From Mucilaginibacter gossypiicola (lineage in GTDB: Bacteria > Bacteroidota > Bacteroidia > Sphingobacteriales > Sphingobacteriaceae), in assembly GCF_900110105.1 (NCBI RefSeq), contig NZ_FOCL01000013.1:104677-168676 (forward strand): a stretch of 64,000 nt of DNA, in the 5' to 3' direction. Positions 33,102 to 41,762 of the stretch are shown here, in pieces. The number at the start of each line of letters is the position of its first letter. The stretch's first letter is position 1. The position numbers and the translations under genes are program-made. The notes beneath the pieces were generated by a model. That model was given only the letters and a program-made list of their open reading frames with translations. It had not been told where the DNA came from and did no database searches.

Positions 33102-33649
33102 ATGAGCCGCAATTACAAATTCCACAACCAGGAATTTCTTTATTTTGTAACTTTTACGGTTTACAATGGATAGATGTGTTTACCAGAACAGAATACAGGG
33201 ATATCTTCGTCGAGAGCCTGAGATATTGCATAAAACACAAAGGTCTTAAATTATATGCCTGGGTAATAATGAGCAATCATGTGCATTTAATTATCGGTAC
33301 CGCAGATAAACCTATGCAGGATATTTTAAGAGATATCAAAAGGCACACTTCTAAAACCATTATCAAAGCAATTGAGGAAAACTTGCAAGAGAGCAGGCGT
33401 GCATGGCTATTGTGGTTCTTTGAACGCGAGGGGCGTAAGAACCCCAGCAATGAACATTTTCAATTTTGGCAGGCGGGTAGCCATCCCGTAGAATTGTTTG
33501 GTAACAAGATGATAGATCAAAAGCTTGACTATCTGCATAATAATCCTGTTGTTGCTGGCTGGGTTGATAGGCCGGAGCATTTTCTGTATAGTAGTGCCAG
33601 GGGTTATGCAGGTGATAAAGGCTTAATTGATATTGAATTGATGTTTTAA
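33102..33649 (+). pseudogene. REP-associated tyrosine transposase (RAYT, Y1/HUH family), frameshifted
   Basis: The ATG at 33102 starts MSRNYKFHNQEFLYFVTFTV, the RAYT N-terminus, but the frame stops at 33171-33173. One missing base just before 33167 would join it to WIDVFTR and the rest (33167-33649), giving a 182-residue RAYT of normal size. The HUH motif is in MSNHVHLIIG and the catalytic Tyr in DYLHNNPV. RAYTs act on single-stranded REP hairpins. The intact downstream frame could only start at GTG 33176 and would lack the first core beta-strand. No slippery site is seen. The stop codon lies in the right 60-bp end. Confidence 0.85.
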
Positions 33650-33705
33650 GCTGAAAGCTTAAAACATAGTAAACCACAGGTTACGCTGCGCTAAACCTGC
33701 GGCAG
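33646..33705. repeat. Right 60-bp inverted end of RAYT element (REP-like)
   Basis: Reverse complement of the left end with 9 differences. It contains TTAAGCT-GAA-AGCTTAA and the larger hairpin built from ACCACAGGTT and AACCTGCGG. It overlaps the RAYT stop codon and ends 75 nt before cfa. Confidence 0.85.
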
Positions 33706-33779
33706 TCACAGTAGTTTTTTTCCTGTTTTCGACAAAAAGAATATCTTTATCACCGCATAAAACCGAAAGATAAAAAACT

Positions 33780-34895
33780 ATGGGATCATCAAAAGAGATT
33801 GTTACGAATACGTTTGCCGCAGGAGGTATTACCATGAATGGTACTAATCCCTGGGATGTACAGGTACACAATCCTAAATTGTATGATCGCCTGCTTGCCG
33901 GTGGCTCATTGGGCTTTGGCGAAGCTTATATGGAAGGCTGGTGGGATTGTGATGCGTTAGACGAATTCTTTTTCCGCGTGCAATATCATCGGGTTGATAA
34001 AGCAATTCCCCGCGATTTAAACACCCTTAAATATTTCCTAAAAGCAAAGTTTGGTAACCAGCAAACCAAATCGAAAGCTATGGAAGTTGCTTACAAACAT
34101 TACGATATTGGTAATGATTTGTTTGAGCATATGCTTGATAAACGCATGATGTATTCTTGCGCCTATTGGGAAAACGCTGAAACTTTAGATGAAGCCCAGG
34201 AAGCCAAGCTTGATCTGATCTGTCGCAAATTAAAATTGGAGCCAGGCATGCGTATGCTGGAGATTGGATGTGGTTGGGGTGGTTTTGCCAAATATGCAGC
34301 CGAGAAATATGGAGTATCTGTGGTGGGCCTAACTATCTCTAAAGAACAGGCCGCGCTCGCGCGTGAAATCAATAAAGGCTTGCCTGTTGAAATCAGGTTG
34401 GAAGATTACAGGGATATTAATGAAAAGTTCGACCGGGTGGTATCCATTGCTATGCTGGAAGCCGTAGGGTATCGTAATTACAGAACCTATATGGAAACGG
34501 TCGCCAGGAACTTAACCGACGACGGCATTTTTCTGCTGCATACTATAGGTGGCAATTACTCTACCAAAGTTACCGATCCCTGGATTGATAAATATATTTT
34601 CCCTAACGGTATGTTACCATCTGCCGCGCAGCTTTCAACCGCCTGGCAGGGTTTGTTTGTACTTGAAGACTGGCATAACTTCGGCGTATATTACGACCGT
34701 ACCTGTATGGAGTGGCGTAAAAAATTTGAGCAAAGCTGGCCGCAGCTTAGTGCTAAATACGGCGATACTTTTTATCGCATGTGGCGCTATTACCTCAGTG
34801 CCAGCGCAGCATCCTTCCGTTCAAGAAAAAACCATTTATGGCATATTGTTTTAACTAAACCCAAACATTTGGGATTATACAAATCAATAAGATAA
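33780..34895 (+). CDS. cfa: Cyclopropane-fatty-acyl-phospholipid synthase family protein
   Basis: 371 residues. The N-terminal part has PWDVQVHNPKLYDRLLAGGS and GFGEAYMEGWWD as in Cfa. The AdoMet-binding motif is LEIGCGWGGFAKYAAEKYG, preceded by KAMEVAYKHYDIGNDLFEHM and YSCAYW. SIAMLEAVGYRNYRTYMETV includes the family's active-site region. It methylenates unsaturated fatty acyl chains of membrane phospholipids with AdoMet. The C-terminal about 40 residues (RSRKNHLWHIVLTK) are membrane-facing and basic. It is monocistronic, downstream of the RAYT element. Confidence 0.94.
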   Translation: MGSSKEIVTNTFAAGGITMNGTNPWDVQVHNPKLYDRLLAGGSLGFGEAYMEGWWDCDALDEFFFRVQYHRVDKAIPRDLNTLKYFLKAKFGNQQTKSKAMEVAYKHYDIGNDLFEHMLDKRMMYSCAYWENAETLDEAQEAKLDLICRKLKLEPGMRMLEIGCGWGGFAKYAAEKYGVSVVGLTISKEQAALAREINKGLPVEIRLEDYRDINEKFDRVVSIAMLEAVGYRNYRTYMETVARNLTDDGIFLLHTIGGNYSTKVTDPWIDKYIFPNGMLPSAAQLSTAWQGLFVLEDWHNFGVYYDRTCMEWRKKFEQSWPQLSAKYGDTFYRMWRYYLSASAASFRSRKNHLWHIVLTKPKHLGLYKSIR

Positions 34896-35025
34896 AACTA
34901 CTCTTCAAGTTGCCTTTAAAAATGGCGTAAAAATACGTATTCAATAAACGTGTTTTTACTTATTTGAAAATCAGGTATTTAGATTTACTTTATTTCTATT
35001 CAGTAAAATCCTAAATACTTGCCCT

Positions 35026-35382
35026 ATGCTGCCATCATATCTGAAGCGGTCTTCACGCCTTTATATAAAATGCGTCCCCGTTTTATTGCTCTCATTATTA
35101 TTAAGTAGTTGTTATACAGCCCGCGTTGAAACCAAAGCGCAGGCAGGTTCAGAGGTATCGTACCAAAATGTAAACTTTTTTTTCTGGGGGGCTATTCAAA
35201 GCCCTAAGCGCATAGTTACGCCAATATGTGATTCCCTTGGCTCCAATGGTATGGCCGAAGTAACGGTAAAGAATAATTTCGGTTATTCATTGCTTACGGT
35301 AGTAACCCTGGGTATCTGGAGCCCTGCGAGAGTTGAGTGGAAATGCGGTAAACCTTGTGCTAAAGAAGGCACCATAAAATAA
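35026..35382 (+). CDS. Bor/Iss-like small lipoprotein
   Basis: 118 residues. Basic N-terminus, hydrophobic core and lipobox LLSSC near residue 29 mark a lipoprotein. The C-terminal pattern (GYSLLTVVTLGIWSPARVEW then CGKPC) resembles the LGxxTLGIYTPLEARVYC ending of Bor lipoproteins, which in lambda-type lysogens reach the outer surface and are linked to serum survival. Function here is not established. It is the first gene of a likely operon: the oxidase gene starts 6 nt later. Confidence 0.7.
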   Translation: MLPSYLKRSSRLYIKCVPVLLLSLLLSSCYTARVETKAQAGSEVSYQNVNFFFWGAIQSPKRIVTPICDSLGSNGMAEVTVKNNFGYSLLTVVTLGIWSPARVEWKCGKPCAKEGTIK

Positions 35383-35388
35383 GCAGCT

Positions 35389-36897
35389 ATGAAAGTTATT
35401 AAAACAGGAGTTAGCAGTTGGGAAAACCGGCACGAAACTTTTATTGAACAAATAAAAGATTTGTATGAACTGGGTAATGAAGATAATCTCGACGCGCTTG
35501 AGGGTTATAATGATGCCACTAAAGGACTGCAAAACATCATCAAACAAGCGATAGAAACCGATACTCCACTACGATCGTTGGGAGCAGGCTGGTCATGGAC
35601 AAAAATAGCCACCGTTAAAGATGGTGTAATGCTGGATACCAAGCCCCTTAATACAAGGTTCACTGTTGCTGATACTGCAGTAAACCCAGCCTACACAGGT
35701 AATAAAGAGCATTTACTTTTTGCACAAAGCGGCAATGGCATTTGGGAACTTGGCGCTTTCTTGAAAAACAGGGGTTTGTCGCTCAAAACTTCGGGAGCCA
35801 GTAACGGGCAAACTATAGCCGGGGCAGTTAGCACAGGAACCCATGGTTCGGCGTTTGATTTTGGCGCCACGCCGGATTTTGTTGTGGGGTTACATATTGT
35901 TGTGAGTCCCGACAGGCATATCTGGTTGGAAAGGGCTTCGGCACCGGTGGTGGCACAACGCTTTATAGATTTGTTGCAAACCGAGTTGGTGCAGGATGAT
36001 GAGCTTTTCAATGCTGCTTTGGTAAGTTTTGGAAGTTTTGGCATTATCCATGGGATGTTGATGGAAACCGAGCCTTTATTTTTATTAGAAACTTATGTAC
36101 AGCGATTGCCTTATGATACCGAGCTGCAAGGCATGATGGAAACATTGGATTTTAGTAATACTGATAAGCTGCCTTGTGGTAACGAACGCCCGTTTCATTT
36201 TTCGGTATTGCTTAACCCGTATGAGCTGGATAAGGGGGCCTTTGTAACCACTATGTATAAGCGGCCATATCGCACCAACTACCAGCCGCCGGTTGATAAC
36301 GCGGCGGGGATTGGGCCGGGAGATGATGCTGCCAGTTTTATAGGTACTATTACTGATGCAGTGCCCGCCCTGGTTCCTATTGTAGTTACCAAGGTATTAA
36401 ACACCAGTATGACCACGAATAGTGATCCGCATTTTGGTACGCTTGGCGAAATATTTAGCAACACTACTTTAAGAGGCAAATTGTTAAGTTCTGCCATAGG
36501 TTTTCCGGCCGAACTTTCACCAAAGGTTGCCGATCTGATGCTGAAGATCAATAAGGATATCGGGCCTTTCAGCGGCGTGTTTTCGTTCAGGTTTGTTAAG
36601 CAAACAAAAGCCACAATGGGCTTTACCAGGTTTGATCATACCTGTATCATGGAACTGGATGCGCCACTGTCCGACAAGTCTTACAACTTTTATACCCAGG
36701 TGTGGCTGATGCTTGAGCATGAAAATATCCCCTTTACTTTTCATTGGGGCAAGGCCAATGAAGTTACCCCGGAGCGCGTGCAAAGAATGTATGGCGACGC
36801 TGCTACCCGTTGGATCAATGCCCGTAAAACCCTGCTCAACGCCGATTGTCAAAAAGTTTTTACCAATCAAATTACACAGCAATGGGGGCTGGCCTGA
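35389..36897 (+). CDS. FAD-dependent oxidoreductase, aldonolactone-oxidase-like (PCMH-type FAD domain)
   Basis: 502 residues. The N-terminal PCMH-type FAD domain has RSLGAGWSWTKIATVKDGVM and SGASNGQTIAGAVSTGTHGS, the usual flavin-contacting loop. The C-terminal part has a HWGK sequence (TFHWGKANE) as in D-arabinono-1,4-lactone and related sugar lactone oxidases. No signal peptide or Tat motif. It would oxidise a sugar-derived alcohol or lactone with O2 or another acceptor. Gap to the upstream lipoprotein gene is 6 nt and the next gene overlaps by 16 nt, so the three are co-transcribed. Confidence 0.8.
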   Translation: MKVIKTGVSSWENRHETFIEQIKDLYELGNEDNLDALEGYNDATKGLQNIIKQAIETDTPLRSLGAGWSWTKIATVKDGVMLDTKPLNTRFTVADTAVNPAYTGNKEHLLFAQSGNGIWELGAFLKNRGLSLKTSGASNGQTIAGAVSTGTHGSAFDFGATPDFVVGLHIVVSPDRHIWLERASAPVVAQRFIDLLQTELVQDDELFNAALVSFGSFGIIHGMLMETEPLFLLETYVQRLPYDTELQGMMETLDFSNTDKLPCGNERPFHFSVLLNPYELDKGAFVTTMYKRPYRTNYQPPVDNAAGIGPGDDAASFIGTITDAVPALVPIVVTKVLNTSMTTNSDPHFGTLGEIFSNTTLRGKLLSSAIGFPAELSPKVADLMLKINKDIGPFSGVFSFRFVKQTKATMGFTRFDHTCIMELDAPLSDKSYNFYTQVWLMLEHENIPFTFHWGKANEVTPERVQRMYGDAATRWINARKTLLNADCQKVFTNQITQQWGLA

Positions 36898-38225
36898 AAT
36901 ATCGAAGTTGTTTGAAGGCAGTAATAATATGTTGCCTGTTTTTGTGCTGCGTAACAGCGGAGGTAAAAGCCCAAACTACGGCGCAGATCATCGATGAGAT
37001 AAAGGCGATAAACAGTAAAGTAATCAATTGGCCTAATAGTAACGGGCAGGGAATGCTGATCTCTAACAAGGCGATGAATATTTTCCTGTCTAACAAAGTG
37101 AGTTCTTACCTCTCAGGTAACGAAGATCTCTCTTTATACAAAAACTATGTGAACATCAACGCGGCGGAAGGAATGATTAACATCAATCACAATTTTCATC
37201 AGCCGGTGGATAGTGACGATTGGGTGAGATCGTTTGTAATAGTAGGGGCAAGGGTAAATATTGCCAACGCTTATTCAGCAAAAATTGCCAACAGGTATTA
37301 TGATAATCAGCTGGGTTTTACCATTCAAAAAACATGGATGGGAAAACCCAGAACTTACTATGCCGCTAATGGCAATTTTAAGAAAGAAATGGACGCTGCC
37401 CGTGCCTTGATAGTAAATACACTTGCCCAAAACATCAATAAGAAAGCTGAAGAGTTTGAGCAATCGCTCAACGGACTGAAGCAGGATGAAGTACCCGGGC
37501 AAAATTTAGCTGACGTTAAAAGCAAACTCCGAAAAGCCTTTTACGCCACGCTTCGGGCAGATTATCTGCAACAGTTTTCCGGGCAGCAGTCGGAACTTTT
37601 GGTTAATACGGCCAATTTTAATCTTGTTACAGATAACTGGACAAGTTTAGGCGTTTACATCCCGGTTATACCTCAAAAATTTATGGTGAGTGATGATGTT
37701 AACGCGCAGGTTAACAAACATTATAACTATCCGTTCGAATTATTTGTGACCCATACCCGCTTTTGGGAAAGCCCTAAACTTGGGCGGTTCTTTTTAACAT
37801 TTGCAGGTAAAGGTTTTGTGAATAATGCGGTACAAAGCGGTTCCTTATTTAGTGCCGATGTAACAGGAGCACAGGGACTGGACGGAACAAATACGGTCAC
37901 CATTAATAAAGGCGACCGTTACATTGGCCAGTATAAAAACTTTATAACCCCGGTTGCGGCGGGTAAGTTGGTGTATATCCCCTCAACATCGCATGTTGGT
38001 ATTAGTTTCCGCATCGAAAAAAACTGGGGAAGTTATAAGGCGCTTAACTCCATTATAGGAATCCCCATTGTTTTGATCGATAAAAAAGGTGTGCCCGCCA
38101 TAAACTTTGAAGCGCAGCTGTTACTTCAGGATATGAATAACTTCTTAAAAGATACCCACCTGCCTTATAATAAAACTGCTGTGGGTTTAACAGTTGGGAT
38201 TCCGTTTAGTAAGATTGTTTATTAA
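36882..38225 (+). CDS. Secreted protein of unknown function
   Basis: 447 residues from the ATG at 36882 (MGAGLKYRSCLKAVIICCLF), which gives a proper signal peptide ending in VKAQ; an earlier ATG at 36846 gives 12 more residues. It overlaps the FAD oxidase gene by 16 nt. The mature part is mixed helix and strand: a charged helical segment (about 170-215, KKAEEFEQSLNGL) sits between beta-rich halves. The C-terminal end (VGLTVGIPFSKIVY) could be a terminal strand. No family recognised. Placement suggests it works outside or in the outer membrane with the oxidase and the Bor-like lipoprotein. Confidence 0.7.
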   Translation: MGAGLKYRSCLKAVIICCLFLCCVTAEVKAQTTAQIIDEIKAINSKVINWPNSNGQGMLISNKAMNIFLSNKVSSYLSGNEDLSLYKNYVNINAAEGMININHNFHQPVDSDDWVRSFVIVGARVNIANAYSAKIANRYYDNQLGFTIQKTWMGKPRTYYAANGNFKKEMDAARALIVNTLAQNINKKAEEFEQSLNGLKQDEVPGQNLADVKSKLRKAFYATLRADYLQQFSGQQSELLVNTANFNLVTDNWTSLGVYIPVIPQKFMVSDDVNAQVNKHYNYPFELFVTHTRFWESPKLGRFFLTFAGKGFVNNAVQSGSLFSADVTGAQGLDGTNTVTINKGDRYIGQYKNFITPVAAGKLVYIPSTSHVGISFRIEKNWGSYKALNSIIGIPIVLIDKKGVPAINFEAQLLLQDMNNFLKDTHLPYNKTAVGLTVGIPFSKIVY

Positions 38226-38701
38226 ACCGTCTTACCCATCTCTTCCAAAACTGCTCTTTTCAGAGCCATGATATAACCAACATGCAAGCCCTCATGAAAA
38301 GGTAGGAAACGGATACCTTCTTCAATATTGCTTAATGTAACGCCGTAGCGGGTGGTCATCGGTTGATAGTTTGCGAAAACGCCTGCATGGTAATCTTCCT
38401 CAAGCTTATCAATGGTTGAAATAAGCAGCTCTTTAACCTCGGCAATATCATCGGCATTAATAAAACCCTGGGGTTTGGTTTCGGGGCGATAAGGGGTATA
38501 GTATTTGTCTTCAACCACAATAGGCACACCCGCGCGGGTATAGCAAATGCCCTGCTGCCCCGAAATCATGTGCGCCAGGTTCCAGATCAGGTTGTTGACA
38601 TATCCCGAAGGGATATAGTTAAGTTGTTCGGGAGTAAGTTCTTTAACAACATTAAGTAATGTCAGACGTGGTTTTTTAATAACCTCAAATTCTTGTTTCA
38701 T
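38222..38701 (-). CDS. DinB family protein
   Basis: 159 residues, the usual size for a DinB/YfiT four-helix bundle. Metal-ligand candidates are the His in IWNLAHMISGQQ and the two His in FHEGLHVGYIMALKRA, a typical DinB_2 set. Many such proteins act as thiol-dependent S-transferases in the cytoplasm, though the substrate here is unknown. It converges with the upstream operon with a 4-nt overlap of stop codons. Confidence 0.82.
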   Translation of the reverse strand: MKQEFEVIKKPRLTLLNVVKELTPEQLNYIPSGYVNNLIWNLAHMISGQQGICYTRAGVPIVVEDKYYTPYRPETKPQGFINADDIAEVKELLISTIDKLEEDYHAGVFANYQPMTTRYGVTLSNIEEGIRFLPFHEGLHVGYIMALKRAVLEEMGKTV

Positions 38702-38817
38702 TTTATATTGGAAGGGTTAAGGCTTTGCAGCATGCTAAATTATGAAGATTGTGGTATGTTTTTCGTCAAATTATCACATCGCTGCCGCCAACGTTTTATG
38801 GCTTATATCTTTTATCA

Positions 38818-38825
38818 TACCTTTG
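38818..38825 (+). promoter_or_regulatory. -7 element of the first GT39 gene
   Basis: TACCTTTG, 26 nt before the ATG at 38851. It supports that ATG over an upstream in-frame start at 38749. Confidence 0.5.
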
Positions 38826-38850
38826 GCAATTCATTTACTCATCCATTTTA

Positions 38851-40572
38851 ATGCAGGATACCTCTTTAAATAGCGCGCCGGTAAAATATAACAAGCCAAT
38901 AATTTATTTTTTACTGTTGTGGGCTTTGCTAAATGCTGTGCAGGCATTTACGCTCGAGATTCATGCAGATGAAGCTTATTACTGGGTTTACTCGCGTTTT
39001 TTAGATTGGGGGTATTACGATCACCCGCCTATGGTGGCCGTTTTTATTAAAGCCGGTTACAGCCTCATGCATAATGAGTTTGGCGTAAGGCTTTTTACGG
39101 TGATCAGTACTACGGCATCCCTGTACCTGATGTGGATGATGTTAAAGCGTTATAAGGTTGATGCTGTTAACTTTATACTGGTGGTTTCGGGCATCTTTGT
39201 ATTCCATATTTACGGTTTTACCACCACTCCTGATGCTCCTTTGCTGTTTTTTACTGTGCTGTTCCTTTATTTTTATCAGCAGTATATTGAAGAGGACAGT
39301 TTAAAACTTGCCCTTATACTCGGTGTAGTGATTGCCTGCCTGCTGTATAGCAAGTATCATGGTATTTTACTGGTTGCTTTCACGCTTGCATCTAATATAA
39401 AATTACTCAGGCGCGGATCTTTTTATGGGATAGTGCTGCTGGCGCTGGTTTTGTATGCGCCGCATATCCTGTGGCAGGTAAACCACGACTATCCTTCGAT
39501 AAGCTATCACCTTAGCGAGCGCTCGGCCGATGATTACCAGTTGGACAACACTTATCTATATCCATTGGGGCAGTTGATAATGGCCGGGCCGCTGATTGGC
39601 TGGTTTTTGTTTTATAAAGGGTTTACAACCAAAATACAGGATGTTTTCACCCGCACCCTGCTTGTGAACAGCGTGGGCATTTTAGCATTCTTTTTTCTTA
39701 CTTCCTTTAAAGGCGAAGTACAGCTGCATTGGACGCTGATTGCCTATGTACCACTAAGCATGCTGGTACTTATCAGTTTTGCAAAGCCGGGAGGCAAACC
39801 TGCCTGGTTTAATCGTTTGGCTGTTATAAACGCAAGCCTGATTTTGCTTGTCCGCCTTTGTATTATCTGGGGGCCTCCATTCTTGCTAAAGATTGATGCC
39901 ATGAAAAGCTTTTTTGGCTTTAAGGATTGGGCTCACCAGATCAAACAAAAGGCAGGCAATAATTATGTGATATTTTATGAAGGTTTTCAGGATCCGTCCA
40001 AGTACAATTTTTATAATAATACCACTCGCGGGCTGGCCTATGATTCACGCCATTATCGCCGTACGCAGTATGATATCTGGCCTATAGAAGACAGCCTTCA
40101 GCATAAAAAAACTTATTATGTACTGGATGTTTGGTTGCCTGGTGTAACAACCGACTCCATTAATGTATTTGCCGGTAAATGGTATGGAGGCTGGGTTGAT
40201 GATACGCGCACCTATCAGCGGGTTGAATTTGAAACACTTGCCCCTAAAGAAGCCGTTAGTCCGGGGCAAAAAATCGATTTCGATCTTACGGTTAAAAACC
40301 CTTATCCATTCGCCATTAATTTCGGCAATAAAGATCAAAAGCATCCTGTATTTTTTGAGGCGTGTTTCTTTAAAAAAACCGATCAGATCACCAATCAAAA
40401 GGCAGATGAATCTTTTCATAATATTTCGTTGAAGCCGGGTGAGAGCACGCGTTTTAAATTTAACGTAAAGGTGCCCGATCAACCAGGTAGATATCAACTC
40501 ATTTTTTCATTGCGTACCGAACCGTTTTTTGGCGGACGTAACAGCAAGAGCATCAACATTACAGTAAAATAA
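38851..40572 (+). CDS. GT39 (ArnT/PMT-like) membrane glycosyltransferase with C-terminal beta domain
   Basis: 573 residues from the ATG at 38851. There are about 11 membrane helices in residues 15-360. The first periplasmic loop has the GT-C acidic motif in HADEAYYWVYSR and GYYDHPP, as in ArnT-type lipid-phosphate-sugar transferases. The last about 190 residues are soluble: a DTRTYQRVEFET segment followed by an Ig-like strand-rich domain ending in INITVK. It transfers a sugar from a polyprenyl-phosphate donor to an envelope acceptor; both are unknown. Followed at 9 nt by an outer-membrane protein gene, thus one operon. Confidence 0.88.
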   Translation: MQDTSLNSAPVKYNKPIIYFLLLWALLNAVQAFTLEIHADEAYYWVYSRFLDWGYYDHPPMVAVFIKAGYSLMHNEFGVRLFTVISTTASLYLMWMMLKRYKVDAVNFILVVSGIFVFHIYGFTTTPDAPLLFFTVLFLYFYQQYIEEDSLKLALILGVVIACLLYSKYHGILLVAFTLASNIKLLRRGSFYGIVLLALVLYAPHILWQVNHDYPSISYHLSERSADDYQLDNTYLYPLGQLIMAGPLIGWFLFYKGFTTKIQDVFTRTLLVNSVGILAFFFLTSFKGEVQLHWTLIAYVPLSMLVLISFAKPGGKPAWFNRLAVINASLILLVRLCIIWGPPFLLKIDAMKSFFGFKDWAHQIKQKAGNNYVIFYEGFQDPSKYNFYNNTTRGLAYDSRHYRRTQYDIWPIEDSLQHKKTYYVLDVWLPGVTTDSINVFAGKWYGGWVDDTRTYQRVEFETLAPKEAVSPGQKIDFDLTVKNPYPFAINFGNKDQKHPVFFEACFFKKTDQITNQKADESFHNISLKPGESTRFKFNVKVPDQPGRYQLIFSLRTEPFFGGRNSKSINITVK

Positions 40573-40581
40573 TAATCAGCT

Positions 40582-41607
40582 ATGTTTAAACGCATATACC
40601 TTTTAGTTCTTTTTTCGATCATAACCACTACCGCCGCACTTGCACAAGGCAGCCTTGATATCCATTTTAACGGTTTAGGTTTCATGGATAACCGCGAGTA
40701 TAAGGACTTCGTGGCCCGCTCGCGTACCTATTCGGGCGTACGTACCGCACTTGACCTTGGCCTAAACGTTGACAGTCTGAACCACTTTATAGTAGGGGTT
40801 AACGGCATTCATGAGTTTGGCGCTAAACCGTATTTTTTAAAAGTGAACCCGGTTGTCTATTACAGTTTCACCGGCAAAAACTGGTTATTCAATGCCGGTG
40901 CTTTCCCGCGGGAAGGTTTGCTGGATGATTATCCACGGGCTTTACTGAATGATACTTTACGCTACTACCGCCCCAATGTTGAGGGTTTGCTTACACGTTT
41001 CCATAATGATCACTTGACAGAAACTGTTTGGATTGATTGGGTAAGCCGTCAAACGGTTACTGACCGTGAGCAGTTCCTGTTCGGCTTTTCGGGTAAGTAC
41101 CGCCCAAGCTTAACCGGGCCATTTTATATATCACACTATTTTTTGCTGATGCACGATGCCGGTGCCGAAGTACTGTTGCCTAATGACCATATCCAGGATA
41201 ATGGCGGCGGACAAATAAGATTAGGTTTAGACTTCAGTCATAAAACCATATTAGATTCGTTATCTATTGAGACTGGTGCCATGACATCATTTGAGCGGGT
41301 ACGTGGTGTTGATGGTTTCAGGACACCGACCGGCTTCGTAGCTAACGCCTACTTAAGCTGGAAACGTTTTGCCTTGTTTGATGAATTTTACAAGGGCCAG
41401 GGCAGTCATATTATTTATGGTGATGCCTTTTTTGAAAAGAAAACCTACAACAGGCTTGATATCATTTACACGCCGTTTTTATACAAGCGTGTAAAAGGAC
41501 AGTTTATATTGAGCCTGCACCAAACGCCGGGCTACAGCAGCAACCAGGAAGCCTTTAGGGTGACGGTTGACCTGGGCCGCCAGACATTGGTGAGGTTTAA
41601 GGATTAG
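40582..41607 (+). CDS. Putative outer-membrane beta-barrel protein
   Basis: 341 residues with a signal peptide ending near ALAQ. The mature protein is made of alternating hydrophobic strands (GVRTALDLGLNV, GAKPYFLKVNPVVYYSF, GQIRLGLDFS, ANAYLSWKRF, RLDIIYTPFLYK), ending in FRVTVDLGRQTLVRFKD. This pattern fits a transmembrane beta barrel, but no named family came to mind. It is 9 nt downstream of the GT39 gene and probably serves the same envelope pathway. A short-word repeat begins at the TAG stop. Confidence 0.7.
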   Translation: MFKRIYLLVLFSIITTTAALAQGSLDIHFNGLGFMDNREYKDFVARSRTYSGVRTALDLGLNVDSLNHFIVGVNGIHEFGAKPYFLKVNPVVYYSFTGKNWLFNAGAFPREGLLDDYPRALLNDTLRYYRPNVEGLLTRFHNDHLTETVWIDWVSRQTVTDREQFLFGFSGKYRPSLTGPFYISHYFLLMHDAGAEVLLPNDHIQDNGGGQIRLGLDFSHKTILDSLSIETGAMTSFERVRGVDGFRTPTGFVANAYLSWKRFALFDEFYKGQGSHIIYGDAFFEKKTYNRLDIIYTPFLYKRVKGQFILSLHQTPGYSSNQEAFRVTVDLGRQTLVRFKD

Positions 41608-41640
41608 TGAGTGGAGAGTAAGTTGAATAGGTGAATGGTT
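41605..41640. repeat. Short-word intergenic repeat starting at a stop codon
   Basis: TAGTGAGTGGAGAG, TTGAATAGG and TGAATGGTT are words shared with 31745-31836 and 45694-45757. The TAG is the stop of the gene ending at 41607. Confidence 0.5.
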
Positions 41641-41762
41641 GCCTGTCTGCTACTACCTCTGAGTTTTTAAAGACAGATCCTGCAAATTTCTGTCTTTGAA
41701 AAAAACGCATGTAACGCGTCTCTATAATAAATGTTAACCTTTATAACACACATATATCATCC

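Noticed and set aside
33012..33705. Classical IS element with target-site duplication
   Set aside because: RAYTs do not make such insertions, the inverted ends are hairpin-forming REP-like units, and no flanking direct repeat was evident.
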